Shown: piece by piece, positions 8,818-17,888 of the stretch
Layout of the letters: every line of letters starts with the position of its first letter
Numbering within the stretch: the stretch's first letter is position 1
Assembly (NCBI GenBank): GCA_003249645.1
Contig: QKIH01000005.1
Location: forward strand, 1 to 50,270
DNA length: 50,270 nt
Direction: 5' to 3'
Source: Desulfobulbaceae bacterium
GTDB lineage: Bacteria > Desulfobacterota > Desulfobulbia > Desulfobulbales > Desulfocapsaceae
Made by a program: the position numbers and the translations under genes
Notes under the pieces: model-generated
What the model was told of the DNA's origin: nothing
Database searches by the model: none
What the model saw: only the letters and a program-made list of their open reading frames with translations

Positions 8818-10704
8818 TTACTGATCGTAGAGCTGTTCTTCAGTTATCTTTCCCGGAGCCGCAGGAGTTGGTGCCGGAGTCGTTGCAGGGGAAGCCATGT
8901 CAAAAGGATCCGCACTCGGAGCAGCCATCGGATCAAATTCAGCCTTTACCTCTTTGTGCTGTGCCTCAGCCTGTTCAATTGCCGGAAGCATTGTCGGATC
9001 AAGGAGATTCATTTCCTGTTCCACCCGCTTGATATTGCCGACTACTTTATCTGCAATTTCCACATCCGGATACTTGATCATGATATCACGGAGCACCTTT
9101 CTGCACTCGATCAGCAGAGCCTTTTTGCTCTCGATATCATTCGTTTTGGTAAAACGGCTGAAAATATTGGCGGCCTTTCGCCTCTCAGCCTTTGCGGCAA
9201 GCAGTGAGACTTCTTCAATCTTCTCTGAAGCCTTGGTAGAATATTCGGTATCGAGAAGACCGATAAATACGCCGATCGCATCTTCATAATTACCATTTTC
9301 CATCATCAGAATACCGCTGTTCCACTTGCGCTGCAGATCCTGCATCTTGGCAAGATTTTCAGTCTCTCTGTTAACAGCTTCTTCCAAAACGAGATCATCG
9401 GTTTTCTTTTTCAGCACCACGAGTTTTTCATTACCGAGAATATCAGCGGGAATGGTATCGAGCATTTCCAGCGCCTCTTCATACTTCTTCTCGGTTACCA
9501 GCTGATCAACACTGGCAAGGAAGGTGTTGAACCAGTCATCGGCACGCTGCAGTGCATCGCTTTTAATCTTGTCAACATTGGAAGATACAGCTGTATACGG
9601 ATAATTTTTCAGGAAATCATCGGCCTGCCAGACAATCTTATAACCATCCTGTTTCGGGATAAAACCAAGATAATTGCGAAGCAATGTCGAATATTCCTTC
9701 AGTTCAGGACTCCCTTTTGCACTCTGGCTGAGAATGTAGAGTTGCAGCTTCGACCACTCTTCGATATTGCCAAGAGTAGTGTAGTCATCAGAAATCTTGC
9801 CGTACTGTTTTTCGGCCTCTGTATAATTGCCTGCGGCAGTATAAATATCAGCAAGAACTTTTCTAAGTGAAATCAGATCAGTAGACTGTTTTTTTGACGC
9901 TGACATGTCATCAACTACACCCTGATATACCTCTGCGGCTTTTTCTTCCTGATGCAGGAACATAAGGGCGTTGCCGTATGAGATCCGGCTTTTGAGATCC
10001 ACCCTGTCCTTCTGTGCGTCCGGAATCTGCATCCAGACCTGAACCACTTCCTCATATTCTCCGTTTTCAGCATAACGGTCTATCAGGGTCTCAAGCTGAG
10101 GAAGATCAGCTGTCTCTTCACGCTCATGCCAGCCCGTCCCCTTTTCCTCCGGGCTGCCGACAATTCTTCCACAGCTGCTCTCAAGGAACTGGATATCGCG
10201 CTGCTGGAGCTCAAGGAATCTCTCACCGCTGACGCCATCGTTACGGTTCATGCTGTTTTGCTGCAGAAGCTCTTCACGCAGCTGGGTATAGCCGCTTAAC
10301 GCCTGCTGCAGATCACGGAAGCACTGCACCATTTCATCGGCTTTCTTCTGGTCAACTTCCATATTAGCCGCCTGCTCATCAAGCGCTTTCCAGCGGTCCA
10401 GCTTTCTGCCATATTCATAAATACGGTCATTGATATAGCTCATTGAAGGGGTAAACGACTTTTCAATAATATCCCCATTCTGGAGGTCATCCGTTTCGGT
10501 AAAGCCAATTGGAGCCGGAGCAACAACCTCTTTTGCACCTTGTGTACCTGTCCCCCGATTGTAATCGGTTTGTGAAGAGGTCTGCTGCTGACGCTGTGCA
10601 GCAGATCGGACTTCCGGTTTTTTATAAGGATCCTGGGGCGGTATACAGCCGGCAAGAGCTGTAAAAGCACAAAGAGCCAAAACTAGAGAATAGTGTTTTC
10701 GCAT
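8818..10704 (-). CDS. TPR-containing outer-membrane-type lipoprotein, candidate PBP partner
   Basis: 628 residues beginning with a lipoprotein signal: positive start, hydrophobic core and lipobox LAGC, with Cys19 followed by IPPQ, so no Asp at +2 and outer-membrane sorting is expected under the Lol rule. Residues about 210-500 are helical with TPR-like repeats (for example YAENGEYEEVVQVWMQIPDA, then AAEVYQGVVDDM and the YTEAEKQYGKI segment). The C-terminus is Pro/Ala-rich and low complexity. No enzymatic motif is seen. It lies 119 bases downstream of a class A PBP gene in the same direction. E. coli LpoA is also a TPR outer-membrane lipoprotein that activates PBP1A, so a comparable role is a reasonable hypothesis, not a homology claim. 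Confidence 0.8.
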   Translation of the reverse strand: MRKHYSLVLALCAFTALAGCIPPQDPYKKPEVRSAAQRQQQTSSQTDYNRGTGTQGAKEVVAPAPIGFTETDDLQNGDIIEKSFTPSMSYINDRIYEYGRKLDRWKALDEQAANMEVDQKKADEMVQCFRDLQQALSGYTQLREELLQQNSMNRNDGVSGERFLELQQRDIQFLESSCGRIVGSPEEKGTGWHEREETADLPQLETLIDRYAENGEYEEVVQVWMQIPDAQKDRVDLKSRISYGNALMFLHQEEKAAEVYQGVVDDMSASKKQSTDLISLRKVLADIYTAAGNYTEAEKQYGKISDDYTTLGNIEEWSKLQLYILSQSAKGSPELKEYSTLLRNYLGFIPKQDGYKIVWQADDFLKNYPYTAVSSNVDKIKSDALQRADDWFNTFLASVDQLVTEKKYEEALEMLDTIPADILGNEKLVVLKKKTDDLVLEEAVNRETENLAKMQDLQRKWNSGILMMENGNYEDAIGVFIGLLDTEYSTKASEKIEEVSLLAAKAERRKAANIFSRFTKTNDIESKKALLIECRKVLRDIMIKYPDVEIADKVVGNIKRVEQEMNLLDPTMLPAIEQAEAQHKEVKAEFDPMAAPSADPFDMASPATTPAPTPAAPGKITEEQLYDQ

Positions 10705-10823
10705 AATTTACTCTGCTATGTTTGAATTTCTAATTCATGAAATAATTTTCTGTCAGGCATTAATCATCACTGAATAACTCTGTTAACATACTCTCTTTTT
10801 TATGCTGGTGTCAAATAAGAGCA

Positions 10824-13800
10824 TTATTGACCTGCAGATACATCGTCCAATGTCCCGACACGAATAGGCTGCTGTCGCCAGTAAGGCTCGAAATGTCGTT
10901 CAGCAACAAAGTCAGCTCCATTATCTTTTATTTCACCAAAGGTGATGATAGACGGTGTGTATCGCGCGCTTTCGCTGATGTTCCTTACCGGGAAAATTAG
11001 CATGCCGCCGTTTTCCTGGCTTACCAGAAGGTTATTCTGGCCTTCAGCCTGCCGAATGATCGGCAAACCAGAGAAAGAGATTTCAACCGGATCAAGTTTT
11101 GCTGCATATTCCTTCTCTTCCACCAATTTCTGGACAATTCCGGTCCATGTCGGCAATGCCCCGGCCGCGCCGGTTATACGGGTGCTGGTTCGCCTCATCG
11201 CATCGTTATCATCAAATCCGGCATAAACGCCGACTGTATAGCCGTCTTCCAGATCAACACCGTCACCCTTGTCAGTAAGACCGGGGAGGAAACCGTAAAA
11301 AGCGGCATTGGTATACCTGTTGGCCGTACCTGTCTTGCCAAGAAGAGGAACCGTCACTTCGAGTCCTTCAAAATTCTTCGCATCATTTCCACCGCTCGGC
11401 TTCACTTTCACGTTTTCATCCGCATAGCGTCCGGTACCAAACTTGACCGTATTTTCTAGGATATGACTTATTTCGATCTGGGTTCGCGTATCAAGAATCC
11501 GCAGCTCATTCTTTTCCGGTTTATACAGAAGCTTTCCTTCAGCTGATTCGATTCTGTCAATCACCGCAAGAGCAGCATCATTACCTTCATCGGCCGAATC
11601 CCCGTAAAAATTAACCTTTCCTGTGGCTAACCCCTCATAAATTCTGGTAGTTTCATACAATGTCACAACATTTGAACCAAGCGGGAAAGATAGCACCGGC
11701 TCCATTGGGCTCTTTACGCCTAATTCGCGGGCAAACCCGATCAGATACCTGAGCCCGACCAGAATTCTAAAATCAGAAACTTCTGCTAGAGTTTCAAAAC
11801 TGTACGGCTGCTGTTTTTCAAGTCTCTCATATTCGCGGTCAACCTGATCTCTTAGCAGACTAAACGCTGCAACGGAAACCTTGCCATCAAGTTTGATCGA
11901 CTTCCAGAAGTCCTTTTGTTCTGCAACAGATCTGTTCAACAGGAAATTCTGCAGTTTCTGGTCGTTGACCGGCAGCATCATCGGGGTTCGATTTTCTACT
12001 CGGGTAAAAACATAACTGTCCAAAGCCTTGTCAAAATAAAGCTGGGATGTTATCGGGCCGCTGCTATTCTGTTCCGATCCTCCGAAAAAAGACAGCGGAT
12101 CATTGAGATTGGCGATGTATTTGTCAAGTTCTTCCATGCGCTCCTGAAAACGAAGATAACTGTCAGAGACAATTTTCTTCCTAAGCTCCAGCTCTTCTCT
12201 CTCATAACTCTTCAGCTTTTTCTGCGGATCTGCGAGCTCAGACTTAACCTCATCGAGAAAACGGTCAAACCCTAGACCGTAATGCAGGGAAGCGAGAAAC
12301 TGATATTCAGGCCGCAAGCCTTCAAAGATAAAATCAGTTTCAACATTGCTCAGAGCTTGTTCAAAGGCCGCTTTTTTAAGCGTATCCCGGTTGACCTGAA
12401 TGCCTAATTGGTCACGTACCCGTGAACGATATGAGGAATACGGCTCGGTCTTGCCGTCGACAACCTTCGGGGCAAGACCAAGGTTGGAGGCGACCTCATG
12501 AAGCTGTTCAAGGCTTAATTTGTCGCACAGGTGTGCCGTAAGCCAGATTGAAGCAACGTTTTCGGAACGTACACCGGCCCAGCTCATTGAAACCTCTTCG
12601 TTTTCTATATCATGATCGGGACGGGGAAAGTACGGTCTGGTCTGATAGACAAAAATATCACGGCGATTACTCAAAACATCGGCAGCGTTCCAGCCAAGCT
12701 GGACAGCGGCAGCGTAAAGAAACGGTTTAAATGAAGACCCCATGGTTCTTCTGGCATCAATAGCACGGTTATAAAACCTGTTTTCGGTGCCGCCGACCAC
12801 AGCGATAATTTCTCCCTTGTGCATCACGAGTGTGCCGCCCTGAACCATCGGATATCTTTCCAGATCGAGCTGAACCGGACCACCATCCATATCTTCAACG
12901 CTGACCCAAACCCTGTCACCTTCGCGGATTTGATCGAGCAGCAGTTTCATATCTGTCTTATCCGAGTCCGTCCATCTATTCTTTCTGTACCGCGCATAGG
13001 CCGTGACTGCACCTTTAAGCCCCTCTGCTGTAATAACCCCGTTCCCTTCAACCTTGGCAAATGAGACTTTAATTTCAGGATTATCTACATTTCTATTTAT
13101 CTCATCGACAACGCCAAAGAGGTAAGCTCCCTTCTCAAGCTTCAAATCACCATCATAATCAAGTTCACGGTATTCCTGCTGTACAGCATCCCGTTCATAC
13201 CCCCGCAGCCTGATATCAAGTCTTGAAAGTTCACTGCGAAGTTTCTGCAATGAATACTCCTGCAGATTTTTGTCGATATTGGTGATTATCTTAATGCCAG
13301 AAACGGCAACATTGGTAATGCCGTGCTGTTCCAAAGCCTCCTGAACCTGTTTTGACGATACCGCCTCGGTAACCATATCCATGATATAATCACGTGAATA
13401 CCCAACCTCTCCCTTATTGAAAACTATCTCATGGGACAACACTTCACGGTAACGGCCAAGGCCGATCATATCGAGTTCATACATGTTACGAAGCACGTAA
13501 TCGGCGCGAATACGTCCGGACTCAATGGCCTCTCTCTCTTTTTCTTTGGTTTTCTGAATAAAAGGATTATAGGCGTTGGGTTTTTTCACACTGCCGGCAA
13601 TAAAGGCACATTCAAGCAAGGTGAGATCCTGCGGTTTCTTATCGAAATAGTATCTCGCAGCAACGCCAAGACCATGACCGTTGCCGCTTACATAGAACTG
13701 GTTGGCGTAAAATTCAAATATCTGCTCTTTTGAATACCAGTGTTCCAGTCGTAAAGCGAATAAGAGCTCTTTCACTTTTGACTGTATGGAGCGATCTGTT

Positions 13801-14204
13801 CTCTTGAACAGGTTTTTAGCCGTCTGCTGGGTAAGTGTACTGCCACCCTGAACAACCCGTCCAGCCTGGATATTTTTAACTGCCGCCCTCATGATACTGA
13901 CCGGATCAAATCCGAAATGCGTGAAAAACTGGTTATCTTCCGCAGCAACCAGCGCATTGACAAAATCAACAGGGATCTGGTCGTATTTCACATATTGCCG
14001 GTGGTTCTGATCAAAAAACGCACCCAGTCTGGTTACACCGTCGTTGTAATAGACATGGCTTTCCTTGCCGAGAATACTACGGATATTTTCAATTTGTATT
14101 TCAGGCCCCGGATTAACCACAACCAGATAATAAACAGTACCGACAGCAGCGGCAACACAGACAAAAGCCAACCCTAGAAGGGTAAAAAACAGTTTTTTCA
14201 ACAT
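10824..14204 (-). CDS. class A penicillin-binding protein (PBP1A-type) with large insertion
   Basis: 1126 residues, much longer than the usual 650-850. A membrane anchor spans residues 5-30. The GT51 glycosyltransferase domain follows, with Glu89 in AAEDNQFFTHFGFD and the GGSTLTQQTAKNL and FEFYANQFYVSGNGHGLGVAA motifs. Residues about 330-450 look like the OB-type domain of PBP1A. The transpeptidase motifs are SxxK at Ser490-Lys493, SxN at Ser547-Asn549 and KTGT at 957-960. The 408 residues between SxN and KTG are roughly twice normal and include a charged, coiled-coil-like stretch near 655-700. It polymerises and crosslinks peptidoglycan in the periplasm. A TPR lipoprotein gene lies downstream and an MltD-like gene is divergent. 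Confidence 0.93.
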   Translation of the reverse strand: MLKKLFFTLLGLAFVCVAAAVGTVYYLVVVNPGPEIQIENIRSILGKESHVYYNDGVTRLGAFFDQNHRQYVKYDQIPVDFVNALVAAEDNQFFTHFGFDPVSIMRAAVKNIQAGRVVQGGSTLTQQTAKNLFKRTDRSIQSKVKELLFALRLEHWYSKEQIFEFYANQFYVSGNGHGLGVAARYYFDKKPQDLTLLECAFIAGSVKKPNAYNPFIQKTKEKEREAIESGRIRADYVLRNMYELDMIGLGRYREVLSHEIVFNKGEVGYSRDYIMDMVTEAVSSKQVQEALEQHGITNVAVSGIKIITNIDKNLQEYSLQKLRSELSRLDIRLRGYERDAVQQEYRELDYDGDLKLEKGAYLFGVVDEINRNVDNPEIKVSFAKVEGNGVITAEGLKGAVTAYARYRKNRWTDSDKTDMKLLLDQIREGDRVWVSVEDMDGGPVQLDLERYPMVQGGTLVMHKGEIIAVVGGTENRFYNRAIDARRTMGSSFKPFLYAAAVQLGWNAADVLSNRRDIFVYQTRPYFPRPDHDIENEEVSMSWAGVRSENVASIWLTAHLCDKLSLEQLHEVASNLGLAPKVVDGKTEPYSSYRSRVRDQLGIQVNRDTLKKAAFEQALSNVETDFIFEGLRPEYQFLASLHYGLGFDRFLDEVKSELADPQKKLKSYEREELELRKKIVSDSYLRFQERMEELDKYIANLNDPLSFFGGSEQNSSGPITSQLYFDKALDSYVFTRVENRTPMMLPVNDQKLQNFLLNRSVAEQKDFWKSIKLDGKVSVAAFSLLRDQVDREYERLEKQQPYSFETLAEVSDFRILVGLRYLIGFARELGVKSPMEPVLSFPLGSNVVTLYETTRIYEGLATGKVNFYGDSADEGNDAALAVIDRIESAEGKLLYKPEKNELRILDTRTQIEISHILENTVKFGTGRYADENVKVKPSGGNDAKNFEGLEVTVPLLGKTGTANRYTNAAFYGFLPGLTDKGDGVDLEDGYTVGVYAGFDDNDAMRRTSTRITGAAGALPTWTGIVQKLVEEKEYAAKLDPVEISFSGLPIIRQAEGQNNLLVSQENGGMLIFPVRNISESARYTPSIITFGEIKDNGADFVAERHFEPYWRQQPIRVGTLDDVSAGQ

Positions 14205-14503
14205 ATAATGAATTCTCTAACGAACCTTTTTATTTCCCGATTTTACTGGCAATCAGCTGTCACGGCCGACTGTCATATTTCCTTGCATTTCTCAAAGACT
14301 TCGAGTTTAAATAGGAAAATTTTTTGTGCTAAACTTTGCAATCCTGTGAATGTACATTGTTCATCCCGATAACTCAAGACCGGTGTGAATAATACAAAAC
14401 AGCTGTAAAAATAAATTGTTAAACAAGTCTTGATCGCCTGCCGCTCATATGTACCAGAGGCCGTTGGCAGAAGCCGGAAAAGACTGAATATTCCAGAGAT
14501 TAC
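14205..14503. other. divergent intergenic region, PBP / MltD
   Basis: 299 bases between two divergently transcribed peptidoglycan genes, so promoters for both should lie here. It is AT-rich in the middle (14310-14420). I found no convincing -35/-10 pair, no strong palindrome and no coding frame with a ribosome-binding site. Confidence 0.5.
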
Positions 14504-16180
14504 ATGACAAAATTTCATTCTTCTTTTCTATCCCTGGCTGCTGTGCTTGGCGTCCTTCTTTTTTCAGGCTGTTCCACCACTTCCGAATATTTCAGCAACG
14601 TATTTCATGATCAGGTCGAAGTATCTGATGAAATTGCCACAGCAGAAACCGACCCCGAGATGCTGGCACCGCCAGAAACCGATTCCGGTCTCGACCAGGA
14701 GCTGGAAGCTCTTCGTCAGACAGGTGACTGGAAACTGCCTTCACCTGCTGATGCTGAAGAAGAAGCTGCCGGAGTGAGTTTTGATTTTCCTGTTGTACAC
14801 AATAAACAGGTTGATATGTACATCAGTCTCTTTCAGGGAAAACAGAGAAAGATATTTACCAGATGGCTTACCAGATCCGGGAAATATGCCCCGATTATGC
14901 AGTCCATTCTCAGCGAGGAGAACCTGCCGCTTGATCTTGTCTATCTGTCTATGATCGAGAGCGGCTTCAACCAGAAGGCATACAGCAGTGCCCGAGCCGT
15001 TGGCCTGTGGCAATTCATGAACGGCACCGGAAAACAATATGGTCTTCGGATTGACTCGCAGATCGATGAGCGCCGAGATATTGAGAAATCTACCAGGGCT
15101 GCGGCTGCATATCTTGATGATCTTTATAATGATTTCGGCGACTGGCCCCTTGCAGTCGCTGCTTATAATGCAGGACCAGGTACTATCCACAAGGGACTGA
15201 CTAAATATAATGTAGATAATTTCTGGGATCTTGCTCAACACAACTTTCTTCGCCTCGAAACAAAACGCTATGTTCCGAAACTGATCGCAGCAATTCTGAT
15301 TGCAAAGGAACCGGAAAAATACGGCTTCACCGACATCGATTATGCCGAGCCGGTGCAGTATGACACCCTTGAAGTTGGTCCCGGGTTAAATTTCAATGCC
15401 ATTGCTTTATTAGCCGACACCAACTCCGACATCATCAAGGATCTCAACCTTGAGCTTAAAAATGACAAGACCCCGCTTAACAGCAAACAGCATCTTGTTA
15501 AAATTCCTGCCGGGACTCACGATCTTGCCCTGAAGAATAAGGATCGTCTGCACAGCATGGTCAGTACAGGATATAAGATCCACATTTACCGCAAAAAAGA
15601 GACCTTGACTCAGATCTGCTTAAAATATGATATCAATAAAACCACCCTTCTTCGGGTTAATGATATCACAGCCGGCCGATTAAGAGATGGACAGAAGCTG
15701 AAGATTCCATATACCACGGTTACCTACCAGCTTCTGCCGGAAGGTAATCAGCAGGCCATTGCCGCTTATCGCGACAACCTCATTCTTCATCGCATCAAAA
15801 AGGGTGAAACAATTTCAAAGATTGCCAAGAAGTATAATGTTCCGCCTGAGCTGATCGTCTCATGGAACGGTCTTGAAAGTGTCCATAAAATCAGGGCCGG
15901 ACAGCAGCTGGCTCTGTATATCAGCTCAGCCGGCACTGTTGAGCCTCAGATTTCTTCAACTCCAATCGTTGAAGACAATATCATTGTCCTTAATGATGCA
16001 AAGAAAAAAGCGGTGGGTGCTCCCGACAACCAGATAAGCTGGTATCAGGTGCAATCCGGCGACTCACTCTGGACCATCAGCAAAAAGTTCAACATTTCTC
16101 CTGCTAAAATCAAAGAATGGAATAACCTGAAGTCCAATCTCATCCATCCCGGTATCAGACTGAAGATCATCAATGTTTAA
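14504..16180 (+). CDS. mltD: membrane-bound lytic murein transglycosylase with three LysM domains (MltD-like)
   Basis: 558 residues. The N-terminus is a lipoprotein signal with lipobox FSGC (Cys23) followed by STTS. The family 1 SLT domain spans about 110-260: catalytic Glu152 in LSMIESGFNQKAYS, then AVGLWQFMNGTGKQYGL and the VAAYNAGPG motif. Three LysM repeats follow at about 357-400, 426-469 and 511-557, each ending in an R/I-x-G-Q/I-x-L-x-I pattern, the last being the best match. It cleaves the glycan backbone to 1,6-anhydro products at the outer membrane. It is transcribed away from the class A PBP, so the locus pairs synthesis with cleavage. Confidence 0.94.
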   Translation: MTKFHSSFLSLAAVLGVLLFSGCSTTSEYFSNVFHDQVEVSDEIATAETDPEMLAPPETDSGLDQELEALRQTGDWKLPSPADAEEEAAGVSFDFPVVHNKQVDMYISLFQGKQRKIFTRWLTRSGKYAPIMQSILSEENLPLDLVYLSMIESGFNQKAYSSARAVGLWQFMNGTGKQYGLRIDSQIDERRDIEKSTRAAAAYLDDLYNDFGDWPLAVAAYNAGPGTIHKGLTKYNVDNFWDLAQHNFLRLETKRYVPKLIAAILIAKEPEKYGFTDIDYAEPVQYDTLEVGPGLNFNAIALLADTNSDIIKDLNLELKNDKTPLNSKQHLVKIPAGTHDLALKNKDRLHSMVSTGYKIHIYRKKETLTQICLKYDINKTTLLRVNDITAGRLRDGQKLKIPYTTVTYQLLPEGNQQAIAAYRDNLILHRIKKGETISKIAKKYNVPPELIVSWNGLESVHKIRAGQQLALYISSAGTVEPQISSTPIVEDNIIVLNDAKKKAVGAPDNQISWYQVQSGDSLWTISKKFNISPAKIKEWNNLKSNLIHPGIRLKIINV

Positions 16181-16227
16181 GCTCCAGTGCATCTTTGATT
16201 TTCCTTTGAACCGGTTCTAAAAATAAT

Positions 16228-17427
16228 ATGAACGAAGAAATAGTATTTCCGTCGAAAGAGTACCCGCATGACGTTCATGTGGTGGAAGTCGGAGAGAAGA
16301 AAATTCTGCTCATCGGCACCGCCCACATCTCGCAGGAATCTGTTGATCTGGTAAAAGAAGTTATAGAAAGCGAAGAAGCAGACTGTATCTGCATTGAGCT
16401 TGATGACAAACGCTACCACGCCCTTTCAAACCAAAAACAGTGGCAGAGCCTTGATCTGAAGGCAATCATCAAAAGCAAGCAGCTTTCAACCCTGCTCGCC
16501 TCCATGCTGATGGCCTCCTATCAGAAAAGACTTGGCGGCAAACTCGGTGTCACCCCTGGTGCTGAACTGATGGCTGCCGCAAACACTGCCCGGGCGAAAC
16601 ACCTCCCTATATCTCTTTGTGACAGGGATATCAGAATAACCCTGAGAAGAGCATGGAAATCCACCGGCTTTTTCAAAAAAAGCTATCTTATCAGCTCTCT
16701 TTTCGCCTCTCTTTTTGATAACACTGAAGTCAGCGAAGAAAAACTGCGGGAACTCAAGCAGAATGATATGCTCTCCGAACTGATGGCAGAACTCGGAGAC
16801 ACATTTCCTGAATTAAAGAGGGTTCTTATTGATGAAAGGGACATGTTCCTGGCAGAAAAGATTAAAGGATCTCCCGGCAAAAAAATAATTGCCGTTGTCG
16901 GTGCCGGTCATGTTGCCGGGCTGAAGGAAAGAATTCTGGAAGATAACCGGGAAAAACTTGAAGAAATCATTTCAATTCCCCCTGTCAGCAAAATGTGGAA
17001 GATTGTCGGCTGGGCTGTTCCCATCACTATTATCGCGTCCCTGGTCCTCATCGGACTGAAAAAAGGAGTCGCTGTTGCCGGAGCTAATCTGCTATACTGG
17101 ATACTGGCAAACGGCATTCCCTGTGCCATAGGTTCCGCAGTGGCGTTTGCCCATCCGCTGACCATAGTCAGCGGTTTTCTGGCTGCGCCGATCACCAGTT
17201 TAACACCGGTTATCGGTGCTGGTTATGTAACCGCTTTCGTACAGGTAATGGTAAAACCGCCGATTGTCATGGAATTTGAACAGGTAGGCGACGACATCAG
17301 CCATGTAAGTCGCTGGTGGAAAAACAAACTCCTGCGCGTATTTCTGGTCTTCTTTCTGTCCGGTCTCGGTTCAGCTGTAGGAACGTATGTAGGCGGCTAC
17401 GAAATTATTAAAAATCTTTTTAATTAA
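16228..17427 (+). CDS. TraB/PrgY-family membrane protein
   Basis: 399 residues. The N-terminal TraB domain (about 15-230) shows GTAHIS with the conserved Gly30-His33 pair, the IELDDKRYHAL segment with conserved Glu, CDRDIRITLRRAW and the GAGHVAG motif near 228. These are the conserved residues of the TIKI/TraB/EreA superfamily of probable metallohydrolases. The C-terminal 140 residues hold about four membrane segments (KIVGWAVPITIIASLVLIG and later). Enterococcal PrgY/TraB shuts down pheromone, but most bacterial members are uncharacterised. yhbY follows 6 bases later. Confidence 0.88.
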   Translation: MNEEIVFPSKEYPHDVHVVEVGEKKILLIGTAHISQESVDLVKEVIESEEADCICIELDDKRYHALSNQKQWQSLDLKAIIKSKQLSTLLASMLMASYQKRLGGKLGVTPGAELMAAANTARAKHLPISLCDRDIRITLRRAWKSTGFFKKSYLISSLFASLFDNTEVSEEKLRELKQNDMLSELMAELGDTFPELKRVLIDERDMFLAEKIKGSPGKKIIAVVGAGHVAGLKERILEDNREKLEEIISIPPVSKMWKIVGWAVPITIIASLVLIGLKKGVAVAGANLLYWILANGIPCAIGSAVAFAHPLTIVSGFLAAPITSLTPVIGAGYVTAFVQVMVKPPIVMEFEQVGDDISHVSRWWKNKLLRVFLVFFLSGLGSAVGTYVGGYEIIKNLFN

Positions 17428-17433
17428 AATACA

Positions 17434-17760
17434 ATGACAAAAACTAAACAACTTACGTTGTCAACCAAGCAGATCAAATTTCTCAAAGGTCTCGCTCATC
17501 ACCTCGACCCTGTCGTTCAGATAGGTAAAGAGGGAATCACCGACAGTGTTTTAGACACCGTTGATCGCGAACTGAAGAACCATGAGCTGATCAAAGTCAA
17601 GATGGGACAGAATTGTCCGATTGACAAAAAAGATGCCCCGAAGGAAATCACCGATGCTGTTTCCTGTGCTTTCGTACAGCTCATCGGCAAGACAATGATT
17701 TTTTACAGACCGAACATCAACAAAGCGAAGGACAAACGAATCATCCTTCCAAAAGACTGA
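17434..17760 (+). CDS. yhbY: CRM-domain (CRS1-YhbY) RNA-binding protein
   Basis: 108 residues comprising a single CRM domain. The typical opening LSTKQIKFLKGLAHHLDPVVQIGKEG has the GKxG loop near residue 30, followed by the strand-helix pattern TDSVLDTVDRELKNHELIKVKM. E. coli YhbY associates with pre-50S particles, so a ribosome-assembly role is likely. The start is ATG 17434, 6 bases after the TraB-family stop, so the two probably share a message. Confidence 0.93.
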   Translation: MTKTKQLTLSTKQIKFLKGLAHHLDPVVQIGKEGITDSVLDTVDRELKNHELIKVKMGQNCPIDKKDAPKEITDAVSCAFVQLIGKTMIFYRPNINKAKDKRIILPKD

Positions 17761-17774
17761 TTCGCACATCTCGC

Positions 17775-17852
17775 TCTTTTTTATACAGCTGCCCTGTCAT
17801 TTTGCCGCAATACACTTGCGTAAACATCTTCTGGAATAGCTGTATAAAAAGA
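17775..17852. repeat. long-armed inverted repeat between convergent genes
   Basis: TTTTTATACAGCT (17778-17790) is repeated inverted as AGCTGTATAAAAA (17838-17850), a perfect 13-bp match with 47 bases between. The nonamer CCCTGTCAT also occurs twice in direct orientation, just inside the left arm (17792-17800) and just outside the right arm (17859-17867). It sits between the ends of yhbY and the TauE-type gene. It could be a bidirectional termination structure or a remnant of a small mobile repeat. Confidence 0.55.
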
Positions 17853-17888
17853 TTTTTCCCCTGTCATACTCCTTTTCCACCTTTTTCA

